A stretch of 64,000 nucleotides of DNA from CAIUGU01 sp965279735 (GCA_965279735.1 OZ257260.1:3410001-3474000), one strand, 5' to 3'. Shown: positions 1 through 7,244, counted from the stretch's first letter. Notes: a model not told the origin generated them from the letters alone. A program made the numbers and translations.

Positions 1-112
1 TTCCTCTTGTAGGGATCGCTGTGGTGTTGGTGTTAGGGTTAATCCCTGGCACCAAAGGGCCAAACCAATATGGCCCAAGTCCATTGCGCCAATACCGAGA
101 ACCAAAAAGTGC
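1..112. other. Non-coding left edge
   Basis: No gene, RNA or repeat is supportable in this stretch. It contains no reading frame with a credible start and ribosome binding site and no obvious hairpin. It may be the tail of a neighbouring intergenic region or cassette. Confidence 0.4.
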
Positions 113-200
113 GTTCTAACCATCGGTTGGTGCGGCAGCGCGTAAGCGACACACCGTTCTCCGAGGATTGTGCCCGCGCCGCACATCCGAGTCGTTAACC
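113..200. other. attC-like imperfect palindrome upstream of toxin-antitoxin pair
   Basis: The left end reads GTTCTAAC and the right end GTTAACC, near the integron core boxes RYYYAAC and GTTRRRY with one mismatch each. Between them the arms pair imperfectly: TCGG and GTGCGGC on the left match GCCGCAC and CCGA on the right, with single unpaired bases as in attC recombination sites. The element sits directly before a toxin-antitoxin pair, the commonest cargo of sedentary chromosomal integrons. No integrase gene is in the window and the core boxes are imperfect, so this is a candidate only; a chance GC-rich palindrome is the alternative. Confidence 0.3.
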
Positions 201-217
201 CGCAGGAGCTGACGGGA

Positions 218-247
218 TTGACATACCATTTATGGTATAGATACGAT
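218..247 (+). promoter_or_regulatory. Promoter and palindromic operator of the toxin-antitoxin operon
   Basis: A perfect TTGACA -35 box lies at 218-223 and TACGAT (4 of 6 consensus) at 242-247, an 18-nt spacer. Inside the spacer is an inverted repeat, ATACCAT at 223-229 and ATGGTAT at 232-238 with 2 nt between. A repressor bound there would block the promoter, as expected for autoregulation by the XRE antitoxin. The predicted transcription start falls at or next to the toxin ATG at 253, so the message may be leaderless. Confidence 0.6.
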
Positions 248-252
248 ATGAC

Positions 253-537
253 ATGTGGCGTATTGAGGAGCATCGACGGGTAGAAAAGCAGCTATCTGGC
301 TCAGTGCCCATCGAGATACTGAAGCGCTACGAGAAGTGGAAAGACATCGCTGCTCTTTCTGGACCGCCGGGGCTCCGCGCGATCAAAGGCTTCCACGATG
401 AGGCTCTCTCCGGCGAGTGGAAGGGGCATCGATCGTCTCGCCTGGGCTTGAAATGGAGAGTGATATACCGCGCGATAGCAAACGCGCTGTTGATTCAGGT
501 CATTCAAGTCACTCCCCACGACTATCGGAGACCTTGA
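253..537 (+). CDS. RelE/ParE-superfamily toxin (HigB-like)
   Basis: This 94-residue protein has the size and pattern of RelE/ParE/HigB toxins, which cut mRNA at the ribosome or poison gyrase. The central GEWKGHRSSRLG segment, the following KWRVIYR strand and the C-terminal TPHDYR ending are typical of the family. The gene ends one base before an XRE-type antitoxin gene, the reversed toxin-first order seen in higBA loci. ATG 253 has no Shine-Dalgarno sequence and lies about 6 nt after the predicted -10 box, so translation may be leaderless. Which subfamily and which target (mRNA or gyrase) cannot be told from sequence by eye. Confidence 0.85.
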   Translation: MWRIEEHRRVEKQLSGSVPIEILKRYEKWKDIAALSGPPGLRAIKGFHDEALSGEWKGHRSSRLGLKWRVIYRAIANALLIQVIQVTPHDYRRP

Positions 538-538
538 G

Positions 539-799
539 ATGAAGAATTTCAGAATGGCGAAGCGACGCGTAGAAGTTTCGGTCGGCGAGTCGGTGCGCAT
601 TCTTCGGGAACTTCAGGAACTCACCCAGAGCGAGCTCTCTGAGCTGACCGACATCCCGCAGGCAACCATCTCGGCAATCGAGAATGGCCGGGTCAATCTG
701 GGGGTTGAGCGGGCCAAGGTAATTGCCCGGGCTCTCAAGTGCCATCCCGCCGTTCTCGTTTTTCCTGGCTGGGACGTCGCAAGTGAATCAGCGGCATAA
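539..799 (+). CDS. XRE-family antitoxin (HigA-like)
   Basis: The 86-residue protein contains a helix-turn-helix at about residues 18-70, with the LTQSELSELTDIPQATISAIENG pattern (in two pieces, residues 28-50) typical of the XRE/HipB fold. It starts one base after the toxin stop codon, implying coupled translation. Its expected role is to neutralise the toxin and repress the operon by binding the palindrome at 223-238. The C-terminal tail after the HTH is short and hydrophobic and may be the toxin-binding part; that is inference. An alternative start at residue 6 (MAKRR) is possible. Confidence 0.85.
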   Translation: MKNFRMAKRRVEVSVGESVRILRELQELTQSELSELTDIPQATISAIENGRVNLGVERAKVIARALKCHPAVLVFPGWDVASESAA

Positions 800-860
800 C
801 AAATCTTTCAAGGCGCGACGCGGCGACGCCGCGCGGGAGCCCAGGAGCTATTCGTTCCCT
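797..860. other. Hairpin with attC-like left half after the antitoxin gene
   Basis: Starting at the antitoxin stop codon, the 17 bases from 797 resemble the left end of classical integron 59-base elements as I recall them (TAACAA...TTCAAG). They are followed by a strong GC hairpin, CGCGGCG (819-825) and CGCCGCG (827-833). The expected right core box (GTTRRRY) is not visible. It could be a decayed attC site or simply a transcription-ending hairpin without a U tract. The rest of the gap up to 1025 contains no gene. Confidence 0.25.
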
Positions 861-1025
861 TTGCGCAGTTTCCGCTGGTAGCAAAAACGGTCTCCTGACC
901 AAGCGGGCCAGCGGACGTCATCTGGCATCCCGCCGCCTGCTATAAAACCGGTGCGCCAGACTTGCGGTGCCGCTTGATGCAATCGTCAGGCATCAATATC
1001 AGCCGGCATATTCATCGGAGATGTT

Positions 1026-1436
1026 ATGGATGCCAACGTAGTCAGCTCATTGGCCAAAGCCACCCTGGATGGCTCAATGCCGTTTCCTCAAATCGTTTGC
1101 AAGCTCATTGCCGAAGGTGTTGAGTACTACCATGTGGATTACGCTACAAGCTCCTTTACCTTCTACAGTGCTTCAGGTTCTGCGGTAGTGGCCTCACTTC
1201 CATTCGAAAAGCTGCCATTGATTTCCGAGGACTTTGACGTAACTGCTCTCAAAGCCGCAATCCTCGACAGCCAACAGCACGGGCAAAAATTCCGGGCATT
1301 CTGCGAACGCGCCATTCGCGCAGGAGTCCAAGGATATTTCGCATTCCTGCGCGGACAGCGAGTCACCTACTTCGGGCGCGCAGGCGATCACCACGTCGAG
1401 TGGTTTCCCGGGGCCAAGCCAGTTACGGAGGCATGA
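1026..1436 (+). CDS. DUF1398 family protein
   Basis: The 136-residue protein matches the DUF1398 family (relatives of E. coli YbcV) along its length, notably the DFDVTALKAAILDSQ segment and the C-terminal VTYFGR...HHVEWFP pattern. The biochemical function of the family is not known. A GGAG Shine-Dalgarno at 1017-1020 supports ATG 1026. The gene heads a run of tightly packed plus-strand genes and is separated by one base from the reductase-like gene downstream. No signal peptide or membrane segment is visible, so it should be cytoplasmic. Confidence 0.85.
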   Translation: MDANVVSSLAKATLDGSMPFPQIVCKLIAEGVEYYHVDYATSSFTFYSASGSAVVASLPFEKLPLISEDFDVTALKAAILDSQQHGQKFRAFCERAIRAGVQGYFAFLRGQRVTYFGRAGDHHVEWFPGAKPVTEA

Positions 1437-1437
1437 G

Positions 1438-2115
1438 ATGACACGCGTCCGCGTTGAGAGCTTCACCATCTCGCTTGACGGCTATGGAGCGGGTCCGGAT
1501 CAGGACTTGAAGAATCCGCTCGGAGTGGGCGGGACGGACCTGCATCAGTGGCTATTTCCGACACGCACGTTGCAACGGACCTTGTTCGGGAACGATGGTG
1601 GTACGACGGGGATCGATGACGACTTTGCTGCTCGGGGCTTCAGGAATGTGGGCGCCTGGATTCTCGGGAGGAACATGTTCAGTCCCGATCGTGGGCCGCC
1701 CGACATGAACTGGAAAGGCTGGTGGGGGGATGATCCGCCCTATCACGTCCCGACTTTCATCCTGACTCATTACCCTCGCCCGGCCATCAAGATGGAAGGT
1801 GGGACGACGTTCCACTTCGTCACCGGCGGCATTCACGAGGCGCTGGAACGGGCGCGCGAAGCAGCCGACGGCAAGGACGTGCGTATCGGTGGTGGAGCCA
1901 ATACCATCCAGCAGTACCTTCGTGCAGGCCTTGTCGATGAGATGCACTTCGCCATCTCGCCGGTCCTGCTGGGCGGCGGAGAGCGGCTGTTCGAAGGCAT
2001 CGACTTGCGGACTCTGGGCTACGAATGCGTTCAGTTCGTTGTTTCGGAGAAAGCCACCCATGTTGTCATCGGTCGCCAAGGCTCAAAGAATACTGATAGG
2101 CAGGACACCCCATGA
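1438..2115 (+). CDS. Dihydrofolate reductase family protein (RibD C-terminal type)
   Basis: This 225-residue protein belongs to the RibD C-terminal/dihydrofolate-reductase-like fold: SLDGY near the N-terminus, FVTGGIHEALERAREAA with a nucleotide-binding turn, GGGANTIQQYL, and a C-terminal SPVLLGGGERLFEG. Family members are NADPH-dependent reductases of mostly undefined substrates, not necessarily folate. A GGAGG sequence at 1427-1431 supports the start. It overlaps the next gene by ATGA (2112-2115), so the two are translationally coupled. True dihydrofolate reductase activity is not implied. Confidence 0.88.
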   Translation: MTRVRVESFTISLDGYGAGPDQDLKNPLGVGGTDLHQWLFPTRTLQRTLFGNDGGTTGIDDDFAARGFRNVGAWILGRNMFSPDRGPPDMNWKGWWGDDPPYHVPTFILTHYPRPAIKMEGGTTFHFVTGGIHEALERAREAADGKDVRIGGGANTIQQYLRAGLVDEMHFAISPVLLGGGERLFEGIDLRTLGYECVQFVVSEKATHVVIGRQGSKNTDRQDTP

Positions 2116-2858
2116 CCATTGAAACCGAAGACGACGTCGCCGCGCTCAAGCGCATAGGCAGGATTGTTTCTTACGTCCTGCAGGAAATGCTCGACGCTGC
2201 TGAACCCGGCATGACTACCCGCGAGCTGGATTTGCTGGGCGAACAGTTGCTTGCAAAGCACGGCGCACAATCGGCGCCGAGACTCACATACAACTTTCCC
2301 GGCTCGACCTGCATCAGCATCAATGAGGAAGCTGCGCACGGAATCCCGGGTGCCCGAGTGATCCGGGCTGGCGACGTATTGAATGTCGATGTGTCTGCAG
2401 AGTTGGGAGGCTACTTCGCCGATACGGGAGGAACGAAAATCGTGCCCCCGACCAACCCGGTGAAGACGCGGTTATGCCACGCCACCCGAACGGCCCTCGA
2501 GCACGCCATGAAGCAGGCTCGTGCTGGCCAGCCGCTCAATGGCATCGGCGCGGCAATCCAGCGAACGGCGAAGACCTACGGGTTCAGGGTCATCGAGAAT
2601 CTCGGCAGCCACGGGGTGGGTCGTGCACTTCATGAGGCTCCCGAGCACATTCCCGGATACTTTGATCCGAAGGACAAGCGAATCCTGGAAGAGGGCATGG
2701 TGATCACCATCGAACCCTTCCTCTCAACCAAAAGTCGCTTAGTCACTGAAGCCTCCGATGGCTGGACCCTCGTGGGAGCGCATGGCAACCTGTCAGCTCA
2801 ATACGAGCACACGATGATCATTACCCGGAGCGTACCGATCGTTGTCACCCGCCACTGA
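2112..2858 (+). CDS. map: Methionine aminopeptidase, type I (extra copy)
   Basis: The 248-residue protein is a type I methionine aminopeptidase, which removes N-terminal methionine from nascent proteins. All five metal ligands are present: D93 (NVDVS), D104 (YFADTG), H167 (GSHGVG), E201 (TIEPF) and E232 (QYEHT), and the substrate His lies in EEAAHGIPG. The gene lies in an accessory-type operon, not beside rpsB, so it is probably a second, non-housekeeping copy; that is inference. It starts inside the stop of the reductase-like gene (ATGA overlap). Confidence 0.92.
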   Translation: MTIETEDDVAALKRIGRIVSYVLQEMLDAAEPGMTTRELDLLGEQLLAKHGAQSAPRLTYNFPGSTCISINEEAAHGIPGARVIRAGDVLNVDVSAELGGYFADTGGTKIVPPTNPVKTRLCHATRTALEHAMKQARAGQPLNGIGAAIQRTAKTYGFRVIENLGSHGVGRALHEAPEHIPGYFDPKDKRILEEGMVITIEPFLSTKSRLVTEASDGWTLVGAHGNLSAQYEHTMIITRSVPIVVTRH

Positions 2859-2886
2859 ATGATCCTCATAGCACGGACCAACGACG

Positions 2887-3234
2887 ATGACTGAGCATCG
2901 CATTTTCAGAACAGCATTTGCCAAGGTCTATCCGCTGTACGTCCAGAAAGCGGAACGCAAGAATCGTACGAAGGAAGAGGTCGACCAGATCATTTACTGG
3001 CTCACCGGCTACACCCAAGCGCAATTGGTAAAGCAGATCAAGCAGGAAAATGATTTCGAGGCCTTCTTTGCCCAGGCTCCCGCCTTGCATCCGAACAGTT
3101 CGCTCATCAAAGGCGTCGTGTGCGGTGTACGTGTTGAGGAAGTCGAGGATCCGCTGATGAAAAAGATACGTTACCTCGACAAGCTGATTGACGAGCTTGC
3201 AAAGGGAAAATCCATGGAAAAGATACTGCGGTAG
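2887..3234 (+). CDS. DUF2200 family protein
   Basis: This 115-residue cytoplasmic protein matches the DUF2200 family end to end: HRIF..AFAKVYPLY at the N-terminus, the YWLTGYT motif, FFAQAP, VVCGVRVEEVEDPLM and the C-terminal KSMEKILR. The function of the family is unknown; the conserved surface of charged and tryptophan residues suggests binding to a partner or small ligand, but nothing more can be said. It lies in the same co-directional run as its neighbours, with 28 nt to the upstream gene. Confidence 0.88.
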   Translation: MTEHRIFRTAFAKVYPLYVQKAERKNRTKEEVDQIIYWLTGYTQAQLVKQIKQENDFEAFFAQAPALHPNSSLIKGVVCGVRVEEVEDPLMKKIRYLDKLIDELAKGKSMEKILR

Positions 3235-3269
3235 GCAGCGAACTATTGACCTGTTCTCCTGAAGCGTCC

Positions 3270-3737
3270 ATGACAACAGCTATCAAAGTCCGCGCCTTGG
3301 GCTCTGACGACCTTCCGGCGATGCGAGCCATGCTCGGTGTTTTTGCGTCCGCTTTCAATGAAGCGGAAACCTACACTTCCCTCCAACCCGCCGACGACTA
3401 CCTGCGTCGACTCCTGGCAAGCGAGACATTCATTGCCGTAGTCGCTCTGCGTGAAGGGGTCGTTGTGGGCGGCCTGGCGGGTTACGTGCTTCCCAAGTTC
3501 GAACAGGCTCGGAGCGAGTTCTACATCTACGATCTGGCAGTGGATTCTGCTCATGGAAGGCAGGGTATTGCGACAGCATTGATAGAGGAGCTAAAAGATA
3601 TTGCTCGTCAGCGTGGCATCTACGTCATTTATGTGCAGGCCGACTATGGCGACGAACCAGCAGTGGCTCTCTACACAAAGATGGGCTTACGTGAGGACGT
3701 CATGCATTTTGATATTGATCCCAATAACCCTGCCTGA
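3270..3737 (+). CDS. AAC(3)-I-like aminoglycoside 3-N-acetyltransferase (GNAT fold)
   Basis: The 155-residue GNAT protein closely resembles AAC(3)-I enzymes, which acetylate the 3-amino group of gentamicin and fortimicin. Family-specific blocks are present: YVLPKFEQARSEFYIYDLAV (residues 72-91), the acetyl-CoA loop GRQGIATALI (96-105), YVIYVQADYGDEPAVALYTK (118-137) and VMHFDIDP (144-151). ATG 3270 is chosen over an upstream TTG at 3246 because the family begins at this point. It overlaps the TGATG junction leading into the next gene. Whether it confers resistance is untested; related environmental GNATs may have other substrates. Confidence 0.82.
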   Translation: MTTAIKVRALGSDDLPAMRAMLGVFASAFNEAETYTSLQPADDYLRRLLASETFIAVVALREGVVVGGLAGYVLPKFEQARSEFYIYDLAVDSAHGRQGIATALIEELKDIARQRGIYVIYVQADYGDEPAVALYTKMGLREDVMHFDIDPNNPA

Positions 3738-3763
3738 TGCCACATGTCCAGGAAAGCCGGTTG

Positions 3764-4120
3764 ATGAAAAAGAGCAGGCCGCCGAAAACCATTGACGAGT
3801 ACATCGGCATCCACCCCGAGGGCGTCCAGGTCAAGTTGCAGGCGATCAGGAGCAAGGTCAGATCGCTGGCGCCCGATGCCGAGGAAAAAATCAGTTACGG
3901 AATTCCCACCTTCAAGAAAGACAGGAACATCTTTCACTTCGCTGCGTTCAGGAACCACATCGGCCTCTATCCCGGGTCGGCTGCCATCAAGGCTTTTGCA
4001 GAAGATCTGGAGCGCTATACGACATCGAAAGGCGCAATCCAGATTCCTCTAAATGATGCCATTCCGCTCCAGCTCATAGGCAAGCTGGTTCGCTTCAACC
4101 TGAAGAACCTTGCAGCCTAG
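3764..4120 (+). CDS. DUF1801 family protein (first of three)
   Basis: This 118-residue protein has the DUF1801 (YdhG-like) pattern: TIDEYI near the start, LQAIRSKVRSLAPDAEEKISYG(I)P in the middle, and a C-terminal IPLNDAIPLQLIGKLVRFNL. The fold resembles frataxin-like/iron-chaperone YdhG proteins; function is unproven. AGGAAAG at 3750-3756 favours ATG 3764, although an ATG at 3737 overlaps the upstream stop as TGATG. Two further DUF1801 genes lie 0.6 and 1.0 kb downstream. Confidence 0.85.
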   Translation: MKKSRPPKTIDEYIGIHPEGVQVKLQAIRSKVRSLAPDAEEKISYGIPTFKKDRNIFHFAAFRNHIGLYPGSAAIKAFAEDLERYTTSKGAIQIPLNDAIPLQLIGKLVRFNLKNLAA

Positions 4121-4143
4121 GTGGCGGCTCGAGATCCCGGGAA

Positions 4144-4683
4144 ATGCCAATCGTCCATCTAGACCATAGAATTGCGACCCCCGGAGACCTTGGCGTTCTG
4201 CGGGTGTTGATGAACGCCGCGATAGGCGATCTCCTAAAGCCCTTCCTCGACGCACGCCAGATTGAATCCAGCCGGTTGTTCATGGGACTCGATACCCAGC
4301 TCATCGAAGACGGAACCTACTTCGTTGTGGAAATGAACGGCCAGATTGTCGGGTGTGGGGGTTGGAGCCGCCGCACAACACTCTATGGCGGAGACCAGAC
4401 TCCTGGCCGGAACGCCGAGCTTCTCGATCCGAAATACGACCCCGCGAAAGTCCGCGCCATGTATACCCATCCGGCGCATGCGAGACAGGGCATCGGCCGA
4501 CTCGTCTTGTCACTGTGCGAAAACGCTGCAAAAGGAGAGGGCTTTGCCAAAGTGGAACTCATGGCTACGATGGCCGGAGTGCCCCTGTACCTGGCTTGTG
4601 GCTACCAGCCGGTAGAGCGAATTGAAGACGAGCGGGGCGGGGTGGCAGTTCCTCTGATCAGAATGCGCAAGGAATTGAGTTGA
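4144..4683 (+). CDS. GNAT family N-acetyltransferase
   Basis: The 179-residue protein is a GNAT acetyltransferase, recognised by the acetyl-CoA binding segment around ARQGIGRLVLSLCENAAKGEG and the preceding VRAMYTHPAHARQG strand, followed by the C-terminal LYLACGYQPVERIE strand. A GGD/RNAELLDP insertion precedes the core. Substrate cannot be predicted. It is the second GNAT in this operon-like run and is not closely similar to the AAC(3)-I-like neighbour. It is flanked by DUF1801 genes on both sides. Confidence 0.85.
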   Translation: MPIVHLDHRIATPGDLGVLRVLMNAAIGDLLKPFLDARQIESSRLFMGLDTQLIEDGTYFVVEMNGQIVGCGGWSRRTTLYGGDQTPGRNAELLDPKYDPAKVRAMYTHPAHARQGIGRLVLSLCENAAKGEGFAKVELMATMAGVPLYLACGYQPVERIEDERGGVAVPLIRMRKELS

Positions 4684-4726
4684 GCGTTCTTACCTTCGCA
4701 TCTTCTGGAAACATCAGGATGTAAGC

Positions 4727-5146
4727 ATGAAAAAATCCGCCACTAGCCAAAGCCAGCCGGCATCGGAACTCATCTCGAAACGCATCGCAGAACTCGAAGA
4801 CTGGCGCGGCGAAACCCTCGCCAGGATGCGCAAGCTCATCAAGGCAGCAGACAGGCAAGTTGTCGAGGAGTGGAAGTGGATGGGCACTCCGGTCTGGTCG
4901 CATGACGGCATCATTTGTACCGGCGAGTCCTACAAAGACAAGGTGAAGCTTACCTTTGCCAAGGGTGCTTCCTTGAAGGATCCGGCACGTCTCTTCAACT
5001 CGAGCCTAGACGGCAACGTGCGCCGCGCCATCGACATTCACGAAAAGGACAAAGTCGATGCGACTGCCTTCAAGGCGCTTGTTCACGAGGCGATTGCCCT
5101 GAACAGTTCCAGAAAATCGAAGCCACGCAAGAAAGCGAAGGCCTGA
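4727..5146 (+). CDS. DUF1801 family protein (second of three)
   Basis: The 139-residue protein is a DUF1801 member of the subtype with EEWKWMGTPVWSHDGIICTG, VKLTFAKGASLKDPARLFN and RRAIDIHEKDKVDATAFKAL. It ends in a lysine-rich tail (SRKSKPRKKAKA) that could bind nucleic acid or simply be disordered. The gene is separated by only 3 nt from the third DUF1801 gene, and the two are presumably co-translated. The two proteins differ strongly from each other, so this is not a recent tandem duplication. Confidence 0.85.
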   Translation: MKKSATSQSQPASELISKRIAELEDWRGETLARMRKLIKAADRQVVEEWKWMGTPVWSHDGIICTGESYKDKVKLTFAKGASLKDPARLFNSSLDGNVRRAIDIHEKDKVDATAFKALVHEAIALNSSRKSKPRKKAKA

Positions 5147-5149
5147 AAG

Positions 5150-5524
5150 ATGGCAAGCAAGCGTCCCGCTACGATCGCGGCATACATCAGCGCGGCCCCG
5201 CGCGAGGGCCAGCCGCAGTTGCGCAAGCTGTACGCGATCCTGAAGAGCGTCGCACCGAAAGCCGAGGAGGCAATCAAGTGGGGAACTCCCTTCTTCGTAG
5301 AGCCCCGGTTCGTGTTCGCTTTTTCGGCGCATAAAGCGCACTGCAACTTTGCCCCGACGGCGGGAGCACTGAAGGCATATCGCAAGGAACTGGGAAAGTA
5401 CAAGACTACGCAGAACATGCTCAAGATCGCTTACAACGAATCTATACCCGAAGAGCTCATTCGCAAGATCGCTGAGTATTGCGTGAAGGAAGTGAGTGAA
5501 CGTGAAGATGACGCTTTCTGGTAA
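5150..5524 (+). CDS. DUF1801 family protein (third of three)
   Basis: This 124-residue protein carries the family core LRKLYAILKSVAPKAEEAIKWGTPFF with FAFSAHKAHCNFAPTAGALKAY and a C-terminal IPEELIRKIAEYCVKE. It resembles the first DUF1801 protein (3764-4120) more than the second, with which it is contiguous (3 nt gap). No signal peptide or membrane helix is visible. Family function is unknown. Confidence 0.85.
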   Translation: MASKRPATIAAYISAAPREGQPQLRKLYAILKSVAPKAEEAIKWGTPFFVEPRFVFAFSAHKAHCNFAPTAGALKAYRKELGKYKTTQNMLKIAYNESIPEELIRKIAEYCVKEVSEREDDAFW

Positions 5525-5544
5525 CTCACCACACGGACATCACC

Positions 5545-6024
5545 ATGGATCACCCTGAACAACCCAGGCCGCCGCTTCCGCCGTTCGATACTGCTTCGGC
5601 CAGTCAGAAGGTGCGGATGGCCGAGGACGCATGGAACAGCCGTGATCCTCAGCGTGTCTCTCTCGCCTACACATCTGGAAGCGTATGGCGGAATCGAGCT
5701 GAGTTCCTGTCCGGGCGCGATGCGATTGTCCAGTTCCTCACTCGCAAGTGGAGCACCGAACTGGAATATCGCCTGATCAAGGAGCTGTGGGCGTATCACG
5801 AGAACAGGATTGCTGTCCGCTTCGCGTACGAATGGCGCGACATTGCAGGGAAATGGTTCCGGTCCTATGGGAACGAGAACTGGGAATTCGACGAGCACGG
5901 TTTCATGCAGCGCCGGATCGCCAGCATCAACGATTTGCCGATTCAGGAGAAAGACCGGAAGTTCCATTGGCCACAGGGTCGCCGGCCGGACAACCATCCT
6001 GGTCTGTCGGATCTCGGGTTATGA
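5545..6024 (+). CDS. DUF1348 / NTF2-like protein
   Basis: The 159-residue protein matches the DUF1348 family (nuclear transport factor 2-like fold): AEDAWNSRDPQRVSLAYT, SVWRNRAEFLSGRDAI, FLTRKWSTELEYRLIKELWA and VRFAYEWRD, with the C-terminal RASIND pattern region. NTF2-like proteins form a cone-shaped pocket used as an enzyme active site or ligand binder; the substrate here is unknown. It overlaps the next membrane-protein gene by ATGA at 6021-6024. Confidence 0.88.
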   Translation: MDHPEQPRPPLPPFDTASASQKVRMAEDAWNSRDPQRVSLAYTSGSVWRNRAEFLSGRDAIVQFLTRKWSTELEYRLIKELWAYHENRIAVRFAYEWRDIAGKWFRSYGNENWEFDEHGFMQRRIASINDLPIQEKDRKFHWPQGRRPDNHPGLSDLGL

Positions 6025-6590
6025 AACCGCGGTCCCAGTTCAATGTCGCGATTGGCATTGCGGCACTCGTCGCTCCGGCATTGCACTCGCTCACAGACGC
6101 GATGGAGTGGTATCACGGCGGTTTTACTCCTGCACAGCTCTGGATCAACTACCTCGCATTTCTTCCGATGTCATGGTTGCTGCTTGGCCTGTACGCGGCG
6201 CACGAGACAAGGCCAAACGTCGCGGGTCTTGTTGGCGCCCTTCTCTACGGAGTGGCGTTCACTTACTTCGCACATACAACGTTGTATGCACTCGCGGAGC
6301 AGGTTTCGACCTATGAGGCGCTGTGGTCTCGCCTCGGTGGCCTGTACACTTTCCATGGAGGACTCATGGTCCTGGGCGGCCTGATGTTTGCCTGGTCGGC
6401 GCTGCGGGCGGGTTGGCTACCGAGAGGCGCGCTGCTGTTATTCGCAGTGGGCATCCTCTGGAATCTCGTTCTCGTTTTTCTGCCTGCGCCCGACATCCTG
6501 CAAACCATCGGCAGCGCAGCCCGCAACCTTGGGCTCATGGCCATGGGCTATGCAATCCTTTTCAAGCCTCCCGTTCCTGAGTATCCATGA
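6021..6590 (+). CDS. Integral membrane protein of unknown function
   Basis: The 189-residue product has about five to six hydrophobic segments and no recognised catalytic motif. The start is set by the ATGA overlap with the upstream DUF1348 gene, and the end overlaps the MOSC gene by ATGA (6587-6590), so it is embedded in a translationally coupled trio. Conserved-looking features include an early HSLTDAMEW and a histidine-containing TYFAHTTLYA within helices. I do not recognise the family. Confidence 0.75.
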   Translation: MKPRSQFNVAIGIAALVAPALHSLTDAMEWYHGGFTPAQLWINYLAFLPMSWLLLGLYAAHETRPNVAGLVGALLYGVAFTYFAHTTLYALAEQVSTYEALWSRLGGLYTFHGGLMVLGGLMFAWSALRAGWLPRGALLLFAVGILWNLVLVFLPAPDILQTIGSAARNLGLMAMGYAILFKPPVPEYP

Positions 6591-7234
6591 AACTTGTTGC
6601 ACTCAGCGTCGGTGGGCCCCGAGAGATGGAATGGAAGGGTCAGACGGTGCAGACCTCGATACTCAAAACACCAGTATCAGGTCGCCTTCGCGTCACACAG
6701 GGCAATATTCAGGGAGACAGGCAATCGGACCTGTCCGTTCACGGGGGTCCGCTCAAGGCCGTCTATGCATACCCGGCTGAGCACTATCCCTACTGGAGTG
6801 AACAACTTCCAGATTCCGAGTTTCCCTGGGGTGCGTTTGGCGAAAACCTGACGACTGAGGGAATGGTTGAAGACGAGGTTTGCATCGGTGACCGCTATCG
6901 CGTCGGCTCCGTGGAGCTTGTCGTCACCCAACCTCGCATGCCTTGCTACAAGCTGGCCATACGTTTTGGTCGTGCAGACATGGTGAAGAGGTTCTTGCGG
7001 AGTGAAAGGAGCGGGTTCTATTTTTCGGTGGAGCAAGAGGGAGAGATCGGCGCCGGTGACGCCATCGAGCTGGTCGCGCGCGACGGCTTCGGACTCACCA
7101 TCGCCGATGTCGTTACCCTGTACTCGGTGGATGCATCGAATCGGTCTCTGCTGAAGCGTGCGAGCACTCATCCGACCCTGCCCGCAATGTGGCAGGACTA
7201 TTTCAAAAAACTTCTTTCTGATCCCGATACCTGA
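6587..7234 (+). CDS. MOSC domain protein (YiiM-like)
   Basis: The 215-residue protein has the MOSC fold of YiiM-type proteins: VSGRLRVTQGNIQGDRQSD at the start, VHGGPLKAVYAYP, GAFGENLTTEGM, and the MOSC cysteine in QPRMPCYKL. MOSC proteins bind a molybdenum cofactor sulfide or act with it; YiiM reduces N-hydroxylated compounds. The gene closes the coupled plus-strand run and is followed by a hairpin at 7245-7286. It overlaps the upstream membrane-protein gene by 4 nt. Confidence 0.88.
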   Translation: MKLVALSVGGPREMEWKGQTVQTSILKTPVSGRLRVTQGNIQGDRQSDLSVHGGPLKAVYAYPAEHYPYWSEQLPDSEFPWGAFGENLTTEGMVEDEVCIGDRYRVGSVELVVTQPRMPCYKLAIRFGRADMVKRFLRSERSGFYFSVEQEGEIGAGDAIELVARDGFGLTIADVVTLYSVDASNRSLLKRASTHPTLPAMWQDYFKKLLSDPDT

Positions 7235-7244
7235 AGGCCCGACA

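Noticed and set aside
1..7234. A full chromosomal integron
   Set aside because: Only the first gene pair has attC-like flanks; the following genes abut or overlap without any attC between them, and no integrase is visible.
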